Source of the DNA: Firmicutes bacterium CAG:24053_14
Lineage (GTDB): Bacteria > Bacillota > Clostridia > Oscillospirales > Oscillospiraceae
Length of the DNA stretch: 39,968 bases
Assembly: GCA_001916715.1 (NCBI GenBank)
Contig: MNSZ01000058.1
Span: forward strand, 1 to 39,968
Direction: 5' to 3'
The notes beneath the pieces were generated by a model. The model was not told the DNA's origin. It worked only from the letters and a program-made list of their open reading frames with translations, and made no database searches. Positions 16,505 to 25,300 of this stretch are shown in pieces (position 1 is the stretch's first letter; each line of letters opens with the position of its first letter). A program made the position numbers and the translations under genes.

Positions 16505-16956
16505 TTCTCTTCCTCACTTAGAAAACAAGTCATCAAAACGGCGTCCTCCTTCGGCAGGCTGTAGTATCCCTTTCGCCGGCCGACCTCGATGTAGCCGTGT
16601 TTTTTATATAAGCTCTGCGCCGGCACATTGCCAAGGCGCACCTCGAGCGTCAGAAAGCTTAGCTTCTTAGCCTCGGCCCGTGCACGAAGCTCGTCAAGCA
16701 GCATATCGGCTATCCCCTCGCGCCGCCTGTCCTGCGACACGGCGATGTTTGATATATACCCCTCGTCAAGGACGTACATAAGGCCGACATAGCCAACTGC
16801 CCTGCCGTTTTCGGCCTCGGCAGCAAGAAAAACATGCATGGAATCCGTCATTTGAGCTGTAAGCTGCTCGCGAGTCCACGGCAGTGAAAAGCACTGCTGC
16901 TCGATGCGCAGGATATCGTCAATGTGCTCGGCTCTTGTATCGACAATGCGCACCAT
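16501..16956 (-). CDS. rimI: Ribosomal-protein-alanine N-acetyltransferase RimI (GNAT)
   Basis: 151 residues with the GNAT fold: ISNIAVSQDRRREGIADMLLDEL (acetyl-CoA-binding R/QxxGxA-type loop) and LEVRLGNVPAQSLYKKHGY near the end, matching the RimI signature, followed by GRRKGYYSLPKEDAVLM. RimI acetylates the N-terminal alanine of ribosomal protein S18 and other proteins. It lies directly before tsaD, an arrangement seen in many bacteria. Start overlaps the preceding gene by one base. Confidence 0.92.
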   Translation of the reverse strand: MVRIVDTRAEHIDDILRIEQQCFSLPWTREQLTAQMTDSMHVFLAAEAENGRAVGYVGLMYVLDEGYISNIAVSQDRRREGIADMLLDELRARAEAKKLSFLTLEVRLGNVPAQSLYKKHGYIEVGRRKGYYSLPKEDAVLMTCFLSEEEK

Positions 16957-17738
16957 TACATGTCCTCCTCGCGCAGCTCGTCTATGACGGCAAGAGCTTC
17001 ATCCTCAATGCGCAGAACGCACTTTTTCCAGCCAAGCGGCAGCGTCGGCGGATAGATATCCTCATCGGCAAGACACATTATGCGCTCGTCCATATCCTGA
17101 TATTCGTCCGACAGCTTCTGCGCCTGAAGCGCCGTCATGCACAGCACGACATCGCAGCGTTCGATAAGCTCGCGCGTTACCGGCACAGGATAGCCGTGCG
17201 GCAGCCTTATATCGAGCGCTTCGCAGCATTTTTTCACGCGCGGATTTATCTCATCCTTAACGTCGATCCCGGCCGAATATGCCATGATCTCCGGGCAGTA
17301 ATCGCCCTTTGACGAGTTAAATACCGCTTCTGCAACAAGCGACATGCTGTTATCATCGCACACAAACAGTATGCTTTTTACGTCAATACCGCCAAAACCA
17401 TAAAGCTCGGACTGGCGCTCGTCCCAACGCTCAAGGCTGCGGTCGCCGGCCTGGCTTTCGATATGGTGCGTAAGCTCATGGTGGAGCGTGCTCTTTAAGC
17501 GTCGGCGGAAGGTCTCATCATCCATGTCTCCGTAAAGCTCTGTAAACGAACCGTAATACAGCTCGATATGCCGCCCCATTTTATCGCGGAAATACATGCC
17601 GAGCGTGTATCTTCCGTCGTCGCTGCGCACGGCGTCCTCAACGAAGCTGACGCCGCCGTTTAAGTTTTTGAATATTTCCTCGGGCAGCTCGTCAACAAGA
17701 TCGTCGAGAACGTCCCCGGCTTGTTCATAAGTCAGCAT
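16956..17738 (-). CDS. Fusion of a zincin-type metallopeptidase and a degenerate low-molecular-weight phosphatase domain
   Basis: 260 residues from the ATG at 17738, which shares its A with the polA stop and has GGAGG upstream; a longer frame only reads into polA. Residues 1-118 match small zincin-like peptidases: NGGVSFVEDA, YYGSFTELYG, and the zinc site HELTH at 87-91 followed by DERQSE. Residues 122-255 match low-molecular-weight protein tyrosine phosphatase/arsenate reductase folds: ILFVCDDNSMS, YSAGI, and CDVVLCMT. In active phosphatases the loop is C-x5-R; here Cys 127 is kept but the Arg position is Ser 133, so phosphatase activity is unlikely. The second domain may be a binding or regulatory module. 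Position between polA and rimI suggests steady housekeeping expression. Confidence 0.82.
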   Translation of the reverse strand: MLTYEQAGDVLDDLVDELPEEIFKNLNGGVSFVEDAVRSDDGRYTLGMYFRDKMGRHIELYYGSFTELYGDMDDETFRRRLKSTLHHELTHHIESQAGDRSLERWDERQSELYGFGGIDVKSILFVCDDNSMSLVAEAVFNSSKGDYCPEIMAYSAGIDVKDEINPRVKKCCEALDIRLPHGYPVPVTRELIERCDVVLCMTALQAQKLSDEYQDMDERIMCLADEDIYPPTLPLGWKKCVLRIEDEALAVIDELREEDM

Positions 17739-20290
17739 CAGTGTGCCTCCGCCCAGCTGTGGCCTATTTTCGCATCGACCGTGAGCGGTACGCTGAGCTT
17801 GGCAGCTCCGCTCATCTCCTCGCGCAGAATGTCTGCAACCGTCTGCGCCTCGGACTCGGGGCATTCGCAGATAAGCTCGTCATGCACCTGCAAAATGAGC
17901 CTTGCCTTTAGTCCCTCGGCTTTGAGCCTGTTATACACATTCACCATTGCAAGCTTTATAATATCCGCCGCAGTGCCCTGGATGGGCATATTCAGCGCAA
18001 CGCGCTCGCCAAACGATCTTGTGTTGAAATTCGACGATTTAAGCTCCGGCAGATCGCGGCGGCGCGAATAGATCGTCGTGACATATCCGTCCTGCTTTGC
18101 CTTTTCGACGATGGACTTCATATATTCGCGCACACCGTCGTATTTATTTAAATACGCATCCATGTACGCCTTTGCCTCCCCCTGCGTTACGCCGATATCC
18201 TGCGCAAGCGACCACGGTGATATGCCGTAGACTATGCCGAAGTTTACGGCCTTTGCGCGGCTGCGCTGCAAGGGCGTTACCTCATCGATCGGCGTATTGA
18301 ACACCTGCGAGGCCGTAACTGTGTGTATATCTTCGCCGCTTAAAAACGCCGCGCGCATATGCTCATCGCCGGATATATGCGCAAGCAGCCTCAGCTCTAT
18401 CTGACTGTAGTCGGCATCGACAAGGACATTTCCCTTAGATGCAATGAACATCTCGCGGATATGGCTGCCGAGCTCCTTGCGTATGGGTATGTTCTGAAGA
18501 TTAGGGTCGGTGCTCGACAGTCGGCCGGTCGCGGTGACGGTCATCTGGAACTTGGTTCTTATCCTGCCGTCCGGATCGATGAGCTTCAAAAGCCCGTCGG
18601 CATATGTGCTCTTGAGCTTTGTGAGCATGCGGTAATCGAGAACCATGTTCACTATCGGGTGCTTGCCGCGCAGCTTTTCAAGAACGTCGGCATTTGTGCT
18701 CCAGCCGGTTTTCGTTTTTTTGCCGGCCGGGAGCATGAGCTTATCGAAAAGCACCTCGCCGAGCTGCTTGGGCGAATTGATGTTAAACTCGCACCCGGCC
18801 TGCTCGTATATGGCGCGCTCCAGCTCCGCTATCGTGCCGGTCAGCCCTTCGCCAAAGCTCATGAGAGCCGCCTTATCTATCATAAAGCCCTGCTCCTGCA
18901 TATCGGCCAAAACGCGGCACAGCGGCATTTCTATCTCGTAGAAGAGCTTTGTCATGCCAAGCTGCTCAAGCTTTTTCTCGGTCACAGGGCGCAGTCTGTA
19001 CACAGCCTCCGCTCCGTCAAGCTCCATGCCGCAATAGCCCATGCTGAGCCTGCCGAGGCTGTAATCTCCGGCAGTTGCGTCAAGCAGGTAGCCTGCAAGC
19101 GCCGTATCGTATACAAAGCCGTCAAGCGGCAGCTTTTCGGCAATGAGCTGCGTCATCAGGTTTTTGACATTGTGCGCAGTCTTCTTGACTTTATCCGAAA
19201 ACACAAAGCTCAGCAGCTTTGAATAATCGTCCCCAAGGCTGCTCCAACGTGCAATGTACACTGCCCTCCCGTCGCATATCTCAATACTGTCAAAGCTTTC
19301 ATCCGCCGTTACGGCGATCTCGTCGGCACTCTGAACAGCCTGCATTATCTCGTCAAACGAGGCATATTCAACATATTCAATGCGCTCTGTCATCGCCTTC
19401 TGCGCGCTCTCGGCACTTTCGCTCACGCCCCATTTTTCGATGAATTTATTAAATCCGAGCTTTTTGAGCACATCGTACAACTCAGGCTTATAGTCCTCGC
19501 TCCACTTTGCGTCATCGGGTGCAAACTCTATCGGCGCATCGGTGTGTATCGTTGCAAGCTCATAGGACAAAAAGGCGCTCTCCCTGCCCTCGCGCAGTTT
19601 TTTTCGCATGCCCTCTTTGACATCTATGGTGTCAAGCCCGGCATATATGGTTTCGATATCCTTATACTTCTGAACAAGCCCCATAGCCGTTTTCTCGCCC
19701 ACTCCGGGCACGCCGGGGATGTTATCCGAGCCGTCGCCCATCAGAGCCTTGAGGTCAATGATGTGCTTTGGCTCAAACCCGTACTCGTCAAAAAACAGCT
19801 TTGGAGTATACTCGGTCGTCGTTGTCTGCCCCATACGGCTTTTGACATGGCAGACATGCGTCGTTTCACTTATAAGCTGAAAACTGTCCTTATCGCCGGT
19901 GACGATGCGGCAGTCCCAGCCGGCTGCGCTGCATCGCGCAGCGACCGTACCGAGCAGATCATCGGCCTCGTAGCCCTCAAGCTCAAGGCGCAGGATGCCC
20001 ATTGCGTCAAGCACCTGCTTGAGTATCGGCATCTGAACGGCAAGCTCCTCGGGCATGCCCTTGCGCTGAGCCTTATATCCGGCGTATCTCAGGTGCCGGA
20101 ACGTCGGCGCTTTGAGGTCAAATGCAACGCACACGGCCTCGGGCTTTTCATCATCAAGCAGCTTGCGGAGTATGGCAAGGAAGCCGTATACGCCGTTTGT
20201 GGGCGTTCCGTCGGGAGCCGTGAGCGCGCGTATGCCGTAAAACGCGCGGTTTACTATGCTGTTTCCGTCAAGTATAAGAAGTTTCATCAT
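17738..20290 (-). CDS. polA: DNA polymerase I
   Basis: 850 residues. N-terminal 5'-3' exonuclease: LLILDGNSIVNRAFYGI at the start, EADDLLGT, GDKDSFQL and LMGDGSDNIPGVPG. The middle domain has the 3'-5' exonuclease fold but not the catalytic DxE (VTADESFDS where DTE is expected), so proofreading is probably absent, as in many Firmicutes. The polymerase domain has RIRTKFQMTVTATGRLSS, motif A DADYSQIELRLLAH, motif B RSRAKAVNFGIVYG and motif C LQVHDELICE. It fills gaps in repair and removes Okazaki primers. Overlaps uvrB (ATGATG); GAGGTG suggests Met 2 at 20287 as the start. Confidence 0.97.
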   Translation of the reverse strand: MMKLLILDGNSIVNRAFYGIRALTAPDGTPTNGVYGFLAILRKLLDDEKPEAVCVAFDLKAPTFRHLRYAGYKAQRKGMPEELAVQMPILKQVLDAMGILRLELEGYEADDLLGTVAARCSAAGWDCRIVTGDKDSFQLISETTHVCHVKSRMGQTTTTEYTPKLFFDEYGFEPKHIIDLKALMGDGSDNIPGVPGVGEKTAMGLVQKYKDIETIYAGLDTIDVKEGMRKKLREGRESAFLSYELATIHTDAPIEFAPDDAKWSEDYKPELYDVLKKLGFNKFIEKWGVSESAESAQKAMTERIEYVEYASFDEIMQAVQSADEIAVTADESFDSIEICDGRAVYIARWSSLGDDYSKLLSFVFSDKVKKTAHNVKNLMTQLIAEKLPLDGFVYDTALAGYLLDATAGDYSLGRLSMGYCGMELDGAEAVYRLRPVTEKKLEQLGMTKLFYEIEMPLCRVLADMQEQGFMIDKAALMSFGEGLTGTIAELERAIYEQAGCEFNINSPKQLGEVLFDKLMLPAGKKTKTGWSTNADVLEKLRGKHPIVNMVLDYRMLTKLKSTYADGLLKLIDPDGRIRTKFQMTVTATGRLSSTDPNLQNIPIRKELGSHIREMFIASKGNVLVDADYSQIELRLLAHISGDEHMRAAFLSGEDIHTVTASQVFNTPIDEVTPLQRSRAKAVNFGIVYGISPWSLAQDIGVTQGEAKAYMDAYLNKYDGVREYMKSIVEKAKQDGYVTTIYSRRRDLPELKSSNFNTRSFGERVALNMPIQGTAADIIKLAMVNVYNRLKAEGLKARLILQVHDELICECPESEAQTVADILREEMSGAAKLSVPLTVDAKIGHSWAEAH

Positions 20291-22257
20291 TTCACCTCGC
20301 CGCGCAGGCGGACGATCTCGTCTCTAAGCTGAGCCGCAAGCTCGAATTCAAGCATTTTTGCCGCGGCTTTCATTTCCTTTTCGAGCTTTTCGATAAGCTC
20401 CTTGCGCTCGGACTTTGTGAGCTTCACTCCGTCGGCACGGCGCAGAGTTTTCTCGCTCTCGCTGGATATCTCGATAAGCTCGCGAACGCTTTTTACTATC
20501 GTTTTCGGCACGATGCCGTGCTCTGCGTTATATGCCGCCTGCTTTGCGCGGCGGCGCTCGGTTTCGTCGATCGCAAGACGCATCGACCTCGTCACGGTAT
20601 CGGCATACATGATCACCGTGCCCTCGGCGTTGCGTGCCGCGCGGCCGATGGTCTGGATAAGACTCGTTTCGCTTCGAAGAAAGCCCTCCTTATCGGCGTC
20701 GAGAATTGCAACAAGGCTCACCTCCGGGAGGTCAAGTCCCTCGCGCAGGAGGTTTATGCCGACAAGCACGTCAAAATCGCCGAGGCGCAGGCTGCGGATT
20801 ATCTCCATACGCTCTATCGCGCCGATATCGTGGTGCATGTACCTGCACTTTATGCCGGCGGCTCCGAGGTACTCGGTAAGATCCTCTGCCATTTTCTTTG
20901 TGAGCGTCGTTACCAGAGTGCGCTGGCCCTTTTCGATGCGTATATTGATCTCGCTTATAAGATCGTCTATCTGCCCTTCTATCGGCCGAACGGATATCTC
21001 GGGGTCGAGCAGGCCGGTCGGGCGGATTATCTGCTCGGCTATCTGCCCTGCCCTTTCGCGCTCGTAGTCGCCGGGCGTTGCGGAGACATACACGGCCTGA
21101 TTTATGCGCTCCTGAAATTCCTCGAATTTGAGCGGTCGGTTATCATAAGCCGACGGCAGACGGAAGCCGTATTCAACCAGTGACTCCTTGCGCGCGTGGT
21201 CGCCGCGGTACATCGCCCTGACCTGCGGCAGAGTGACGTGGCTTTCGTCCACGAACAGCAGGAAATCCTTCGGAAAGTAATCGAGCAGCGTCATTGGCGC
21301 AGAGCCTGCCGGGCGGTTTGAGATTATGCGCGAATAGTTCTCGATGCCCGAGCAGTAGCCCAACTCCTGCATCATCTCGATATCGTAATTTGTGCGCTGC
21401 GATATGCGCTGAGCTTCAAGCAGCTTGCCGTTATCCTGAAAGTATTTCACGCGCTCGGCGCACTCGGCGCGGATATCGTCGATAGCGCGCGCCATTTTGT
21501 CGCGGCTTACGACATAGTGGCTGGCCGGGTATATCGCAGCGTGGTTCAGATAGCGTACGGGCGCGCCGGTCACGACGTTCACCTCGCTTATTCTGTCCAC
21601 CTCATCGCCGAAAAACTCGACACGGATGGCCTTATCCGTTGCATAAGCCGGGAATATCTCGACCGTGTCGCCGCGGACGCGGAACATATTTCGCTCGAAA
21701 GCGATGTCATTTCGCTCATAGCGTATCTCGATGAGCTTGCGCAGAAGCTCGTCAAAATTGCGCGTCTGTCCCGGGCGCAGGGATATGACCATATTTTTAT
21801 AGTCGATCGGGTCGCCGAGACCGTAGATGCACGAGACGGATGCAACGACTATGACGTCGCGCCGCTCAAAAAGGCTCGACGTTGCACTGTGGCGCAGGCG
21901 CTCGATCTCGTCGTTTATGGCGCTGTCCTTTTCAATGAAGGTATCCGTGTGCGGAATATACGCCTCGGGCTGATAATAGTCGTAGTACGAGACGAAATAC
22001 TCCACGGCGTTATCCGGGAAAAACTCGCGAAACTCCGAGCACAGCTGCGCCGCAAGGGTCTTATTGTGCGCCAGAACAAGCGTCGGGCGATTGAGCTTTT
22101 CGATAACGCTCGCCATGGTGAAGGTCTTGCCCGAGCCGGTCACGCCGAGCAAAACCTGCTCATCGAGTCCGTTTTCGATGCCACGCACAAGCGTGTCTAT
22201 GGCCTCCGGCTGATCGCCCATCGGCGAATATGAAGATTTCAAAACGAATTTATCCAA
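20287..22257 (-). CDS. uvrB: Excinuclease ABC subunit B
   Basis: About 656 residues. Walker A GVTGSGKTFTMA near residue 40, the beta-hairpin region YYDYYQPEAYIP, helicase motifs DESHVTLPQ and DLPEVSLVAILDADKEGFLRS, QTIGRAARN, and a C-terminal UVR motif (EKEMKAAAKMLEFELAAQLRDEI). It verifies DNA damage with UvrA and loads UvrC. An ATG at 22275 lies in frame, but no ribosome site precedes it; GGAGG sits just inside that reading and is correctly spaced for the TTG at 22257, which also gives the normal N-terminus (DKFVLKSSYSPMGDQP). The promoter is at 22302-22330. First gene of a run ending with radC. Confidence 0.95.
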   Translation of the reverse strand: MDKFVLKSSYSPMGDQPEAIDTLVRGIENGLDEQVLLGVTGSGKTFTMASVIEKLNRPTLVLAHNKTLAAQLCSEFREFFPDNAVEYFVSYYDYYQPEAYIPHTDTFIEKDSAINDEIERLRHSATSSLFERRDVIVVASVSCIYGLGDPIDYKNMVISLRPGQTRNFDELLRKLIEIRYERNDIAFERNMFRVRGDTVEIFPAYATDKAIRVEFFGDEVDRISEVNVVTGAPVRYLNHAAIYPASHYVVSRDKMARAIDDIRAECAERVKYFQDNGKLLEAQRISQRTNYDIEMMQELGYCSGIENYSRIISNRPAGSAPMTLLDYFPKDFLLFVDESHVTLPQVRAMYRGDHARKESLVEYGFRLPSAYDNRPLKFEEFQERINQAVYVSATPGDYERERAGQIAEQIIRPTGLLDPEISVRPIEGQIDDLISEINIRIEKGQRTLVTTLTKKMAEDLTEYLGAAGIKCRYMHHDIGAIERMEIIRSLRLGDFDVLVGINLLREGLDLPEVSLVAILDADKEGFLRSETSLIQTIGRAARNAEGTVIMYADTVTRSMRLAIDETERRRAKQAAYNAEHGIVPKTIVKSVRELIEISSESEKTLRRADGVKLTKSERKELIEKLEKEMKAAAKMLEFELAAQLRDEIVRLRGEVK

Positions 22258-22301
22258 ATCGGGCAGCCTCCGCATAGCATTATCAATAGTATTATCATTT
22301 T

Positions 22302-22330
22302 ATTATACCACGCACATAAAAAAATCACAA
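22302..22330 (-). promoter_or_regulatory. Promoter of the uvrB-polA-rimI-tsaD-radC operon
   Basis: TTGTGA (22325-22330) and TATAAT (22302-22307) with a 17-bp spacer, plus TG at the extended -10 position. The -35 hexamer is part of the terminator stem of the upstream adhesin gene. No LexA-type box is visible. Confidence 0.8.
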
Positions 22331-22352
22331 GGCAGACAAGCTGCCTTGTGAT
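22318..22352 (-). terminator. Terminator of the vWA/SLH adhesin gene
   Basis: Perfect 12-bp stem (22324-22335 with 22341-22352), loop ACAAG, followed on the minus strand by T6-7. Confidence 0.92.
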
Positions 22353-22370
22353 AGGTTTTGGCTTTTGCGA

Positions 22371-25300
22371 TCAGATCTGGTAAGACGCCCAGTCGATGTC
22401 GGGAACCTTCTCGGTCCACTTCTCGTAGACGCTGTCGCCCACGCGGTCGCACTTATGATAGTTCGTCGCTTCCTGTACGTCCTTGTAGTACCATGCGTTT
22501 TCGTTCAGGTTATCGCTCCACATGTTCATCTCGGACGTCGGCAGGAGGTCGGACACGCTCTCGGTCTGGCGATCGAGGACGCGGTTTATCATTGCGAAGG
22601 TCTCTGCACGGGTGATGTTGTTGTTCGGGCGGAAGGTGCCGTCTTCATAGCCGTTTATCCAGCCGTTGCCTGCGGCAAGCTCGATGTTCTTCTGTGCCCA
22701 GTGGCCGTTGATGTCGCTGAAGGTCTTGTTGTTCACATCAAGCTTTGCAAAGCGCGCGATGATCGTTGCAAGCTCTGCACGGGTGATGCTCTTATTCGGC
22801 TGGAAGCTGCCGTCGGTGTAGCCCTTGATGATGCCCATGTTCGTAAGCGTTGCTATCGCGCGGTTGCACCACATGCCGGCCTTAACGTCGGTGAAATTGC
22901 CTGCGGTCGTCGTGTACTGCTCGCGTGCCTCGTCGGTCAGCAGGCGGAAGAAGATAGTTGCTACCTCTGCGCGGCTGATGTCGTTATTCGGGCGGATGGT
23001 GCCGTCGGTGTAGCCGATGACGTAGTTGAAGTGGATCTCCTTATTGAGGACCTCGATGGCCTTGAGAACGCCGTCAACATAGGTGATCTTGTAGTTTGCG
23101 GTGACGTCGTCGCCCTTTGCGTTCTTGATGACCGCGTCGGACGCTACGTTCGGGGACTCGCCCGGCTCGCTCTGGATGCCGGTGATCTTGACGGAATCGA
23201 CCTTGTCGCCGGTCGCGAGACCTTCGACGGTGTACTTATCGCAGGTCACGGGGGCTATGCCCTCGGCGCTGCCGGCGGTGATGGTCAGAGGACGCTGCGT
23301 GATCGTCAGAACGCCGTCTGCCTTGATGATGAACTCAACGTTCGTGAAGCGTGCGTTGGTGTTCTTGAACTGATCGGCCTTGAGACCCATCTCGTAGGCT
23401 CCGGCATTGACGCCGCTTGCGAGCGCCTTGCCGCTGAAGGTGAAGTCCTTCTCGGTATAGCGCGAGTCGCTTATCTTCACGGTGTAGTCCTTGACGCTGT
23501 GCTCGGTGCCGTCATACACGACGCTGTCGCTGTTGCCCGTGATCTCGACCGTGATCTTGTCGGTTATCGGGGGATTGGGGGTGTAATGCCTCTTGATGGT
23601 GAGATAACCGTCAACGATTTCGGCCGAGACTTCTTTGTAGTTCTTATGGTTTATGGTGAAATCATCGGATTTCAGTCCCATGTAGTAGGTTTTAACATTT
23701 GTTCCCTTTGCTATCGCATAGTGGCCATCTTTGAGTTCAACCGTAACAGTATTATCTGCCACATCAAACGTAAAGCCGCTTACCGACTGCTCCTGGCCGT
23801 TGTACCATACCTCTTTATGATTGCCGATAATCTTAACAGCAATTCTTTCGGCAGGAACAATCTTCATCTTGCCGAGGGTGTACTCGATACTATAGTTTTC
23901 GGTTACATTTTCCTCGCCGGACATTATCTTTGCGTCGCCGGAGAATTCGCCGGTATATGAGCCTGCATCCTTGCCTGTAAGCAGATAGTTGATTCCGCTT
24001 ACTTCATGACCCGATACCAGTCCGGTGTTATCAGTTGGCGTAACAGGCCACCATTTCATAAAGCTATGGGTTTGTCCATCGTAGGTTATAGGTTCGCTGC
24101 TCTGACCTTCGATGGTCAAAGGACGCTTGGTGATAGTGAGGCTGCCGTCTTCTACAACAAATGTAACGTTTTTAAAGTTCTTATTGTTGTTTTCAAACTG
24201 ATCAGTATTAAGCCCCATCGGGGTTGTGCCAACATCAGTACGTGATGCTTTAGGATCACCGGTAAACTTAAAGTCTGCTTCGGTATATTTAGGATCGGAT
24301 ATTTTCACCGTGTAGCCGGTTACCGACTGCTCAGCACCATTGTATACCTTGGTGTCAGTGTTGCCGGTGATCGTTACAACGACTGTGTCAATCGGGGTGA
24401 TTGTGAGGGTTCCCTTTACGGTGTTTGCTACGATGTACTTAGCGGTTGTATCTGTTTTGCCAACAGTCTCACCAACAAAGTCGATGGCATATTCGCCAAC
24501 TTCCTTGCCGGTGCCGGAAGCATATACACCTCTAAATTCAACACCAGACAGTTTGAAGTCTTTGCCGTTATCGGCTTTCACAACAACATCATATCCGGTA
24601 TTAACCGTCTGCTCTTGTCCGTTATAAGTAACGATTCTGTCTTCGGCGGTGAGAGTTACATTCTTATAGTAGTAGAATGTGATCTCATTGGTGCCGGTTC
24701 CGATCGTTATTGTCTTGCTGTCAGCGGAAACCGGGGTGTAGCCGTTGACAGGTACCGGGGTTTCGGTAACTGTTTCGTTAAACGTCTGGCTATCAACTGT
24801 TTTGTCTTCTGCGACCTTATCATTCGTTCCGTTCCAATAGTAGTGTACGGTGTAGCTGAGGTCGTCCTTGATTTTATACTGTGCGGTGTAGGTAGCATTA
24901 CCGGTGACGGTTTCGGCAACCGTCGGCTCCCAGCCGGTGAAGTAGTAGCCATCGTCGGCGGTCACTTCGGGTGCTGTGGGAGTTTTGCTGTTGAGCTGTA
25001 GCTTGCTGTGAACGACATTACCTTCGCCATTCTGATCGTTAAGAGTGCCGTGATCGCCCTTATTATAGGTAACGGTGTAAGTTTCGCCCTTTACGCCGGG
25101 GACGTTGAAATTGCGAGTGATATTTTCGTCACCGTCTTTGAATGCAAGAGTCGTTACGTCGTTGGTGGCATAATACTTATTGTCAACGAAGCCGTCAGCC
25201 GAGGTGTCGAGCTTAACGGTGTAAGTAAGGGTGTAGGTATAGGTCTTGACGCCATCCGTTTCGGATACTTTTCCGGTGGTCGGCGTCCAGGTGATGGTGT

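Noticed and set aside
17739..17864. Longer start for the zincin fusion gene
   Set aside because: The extra 42 residues overlap polA, are low-complexity Arg-rich reading of its other frame, and the ATG at 17738 has a good ribosome site.
22365..23960. 531-residue plus-strand open frame opposite the vWA adhesin
   Set aside because: The minus-strand frame has a signal peptide, vWA and SLH motifs and a terminator; the opposite frame has no recognisable motif and is a codon-bias shadow.
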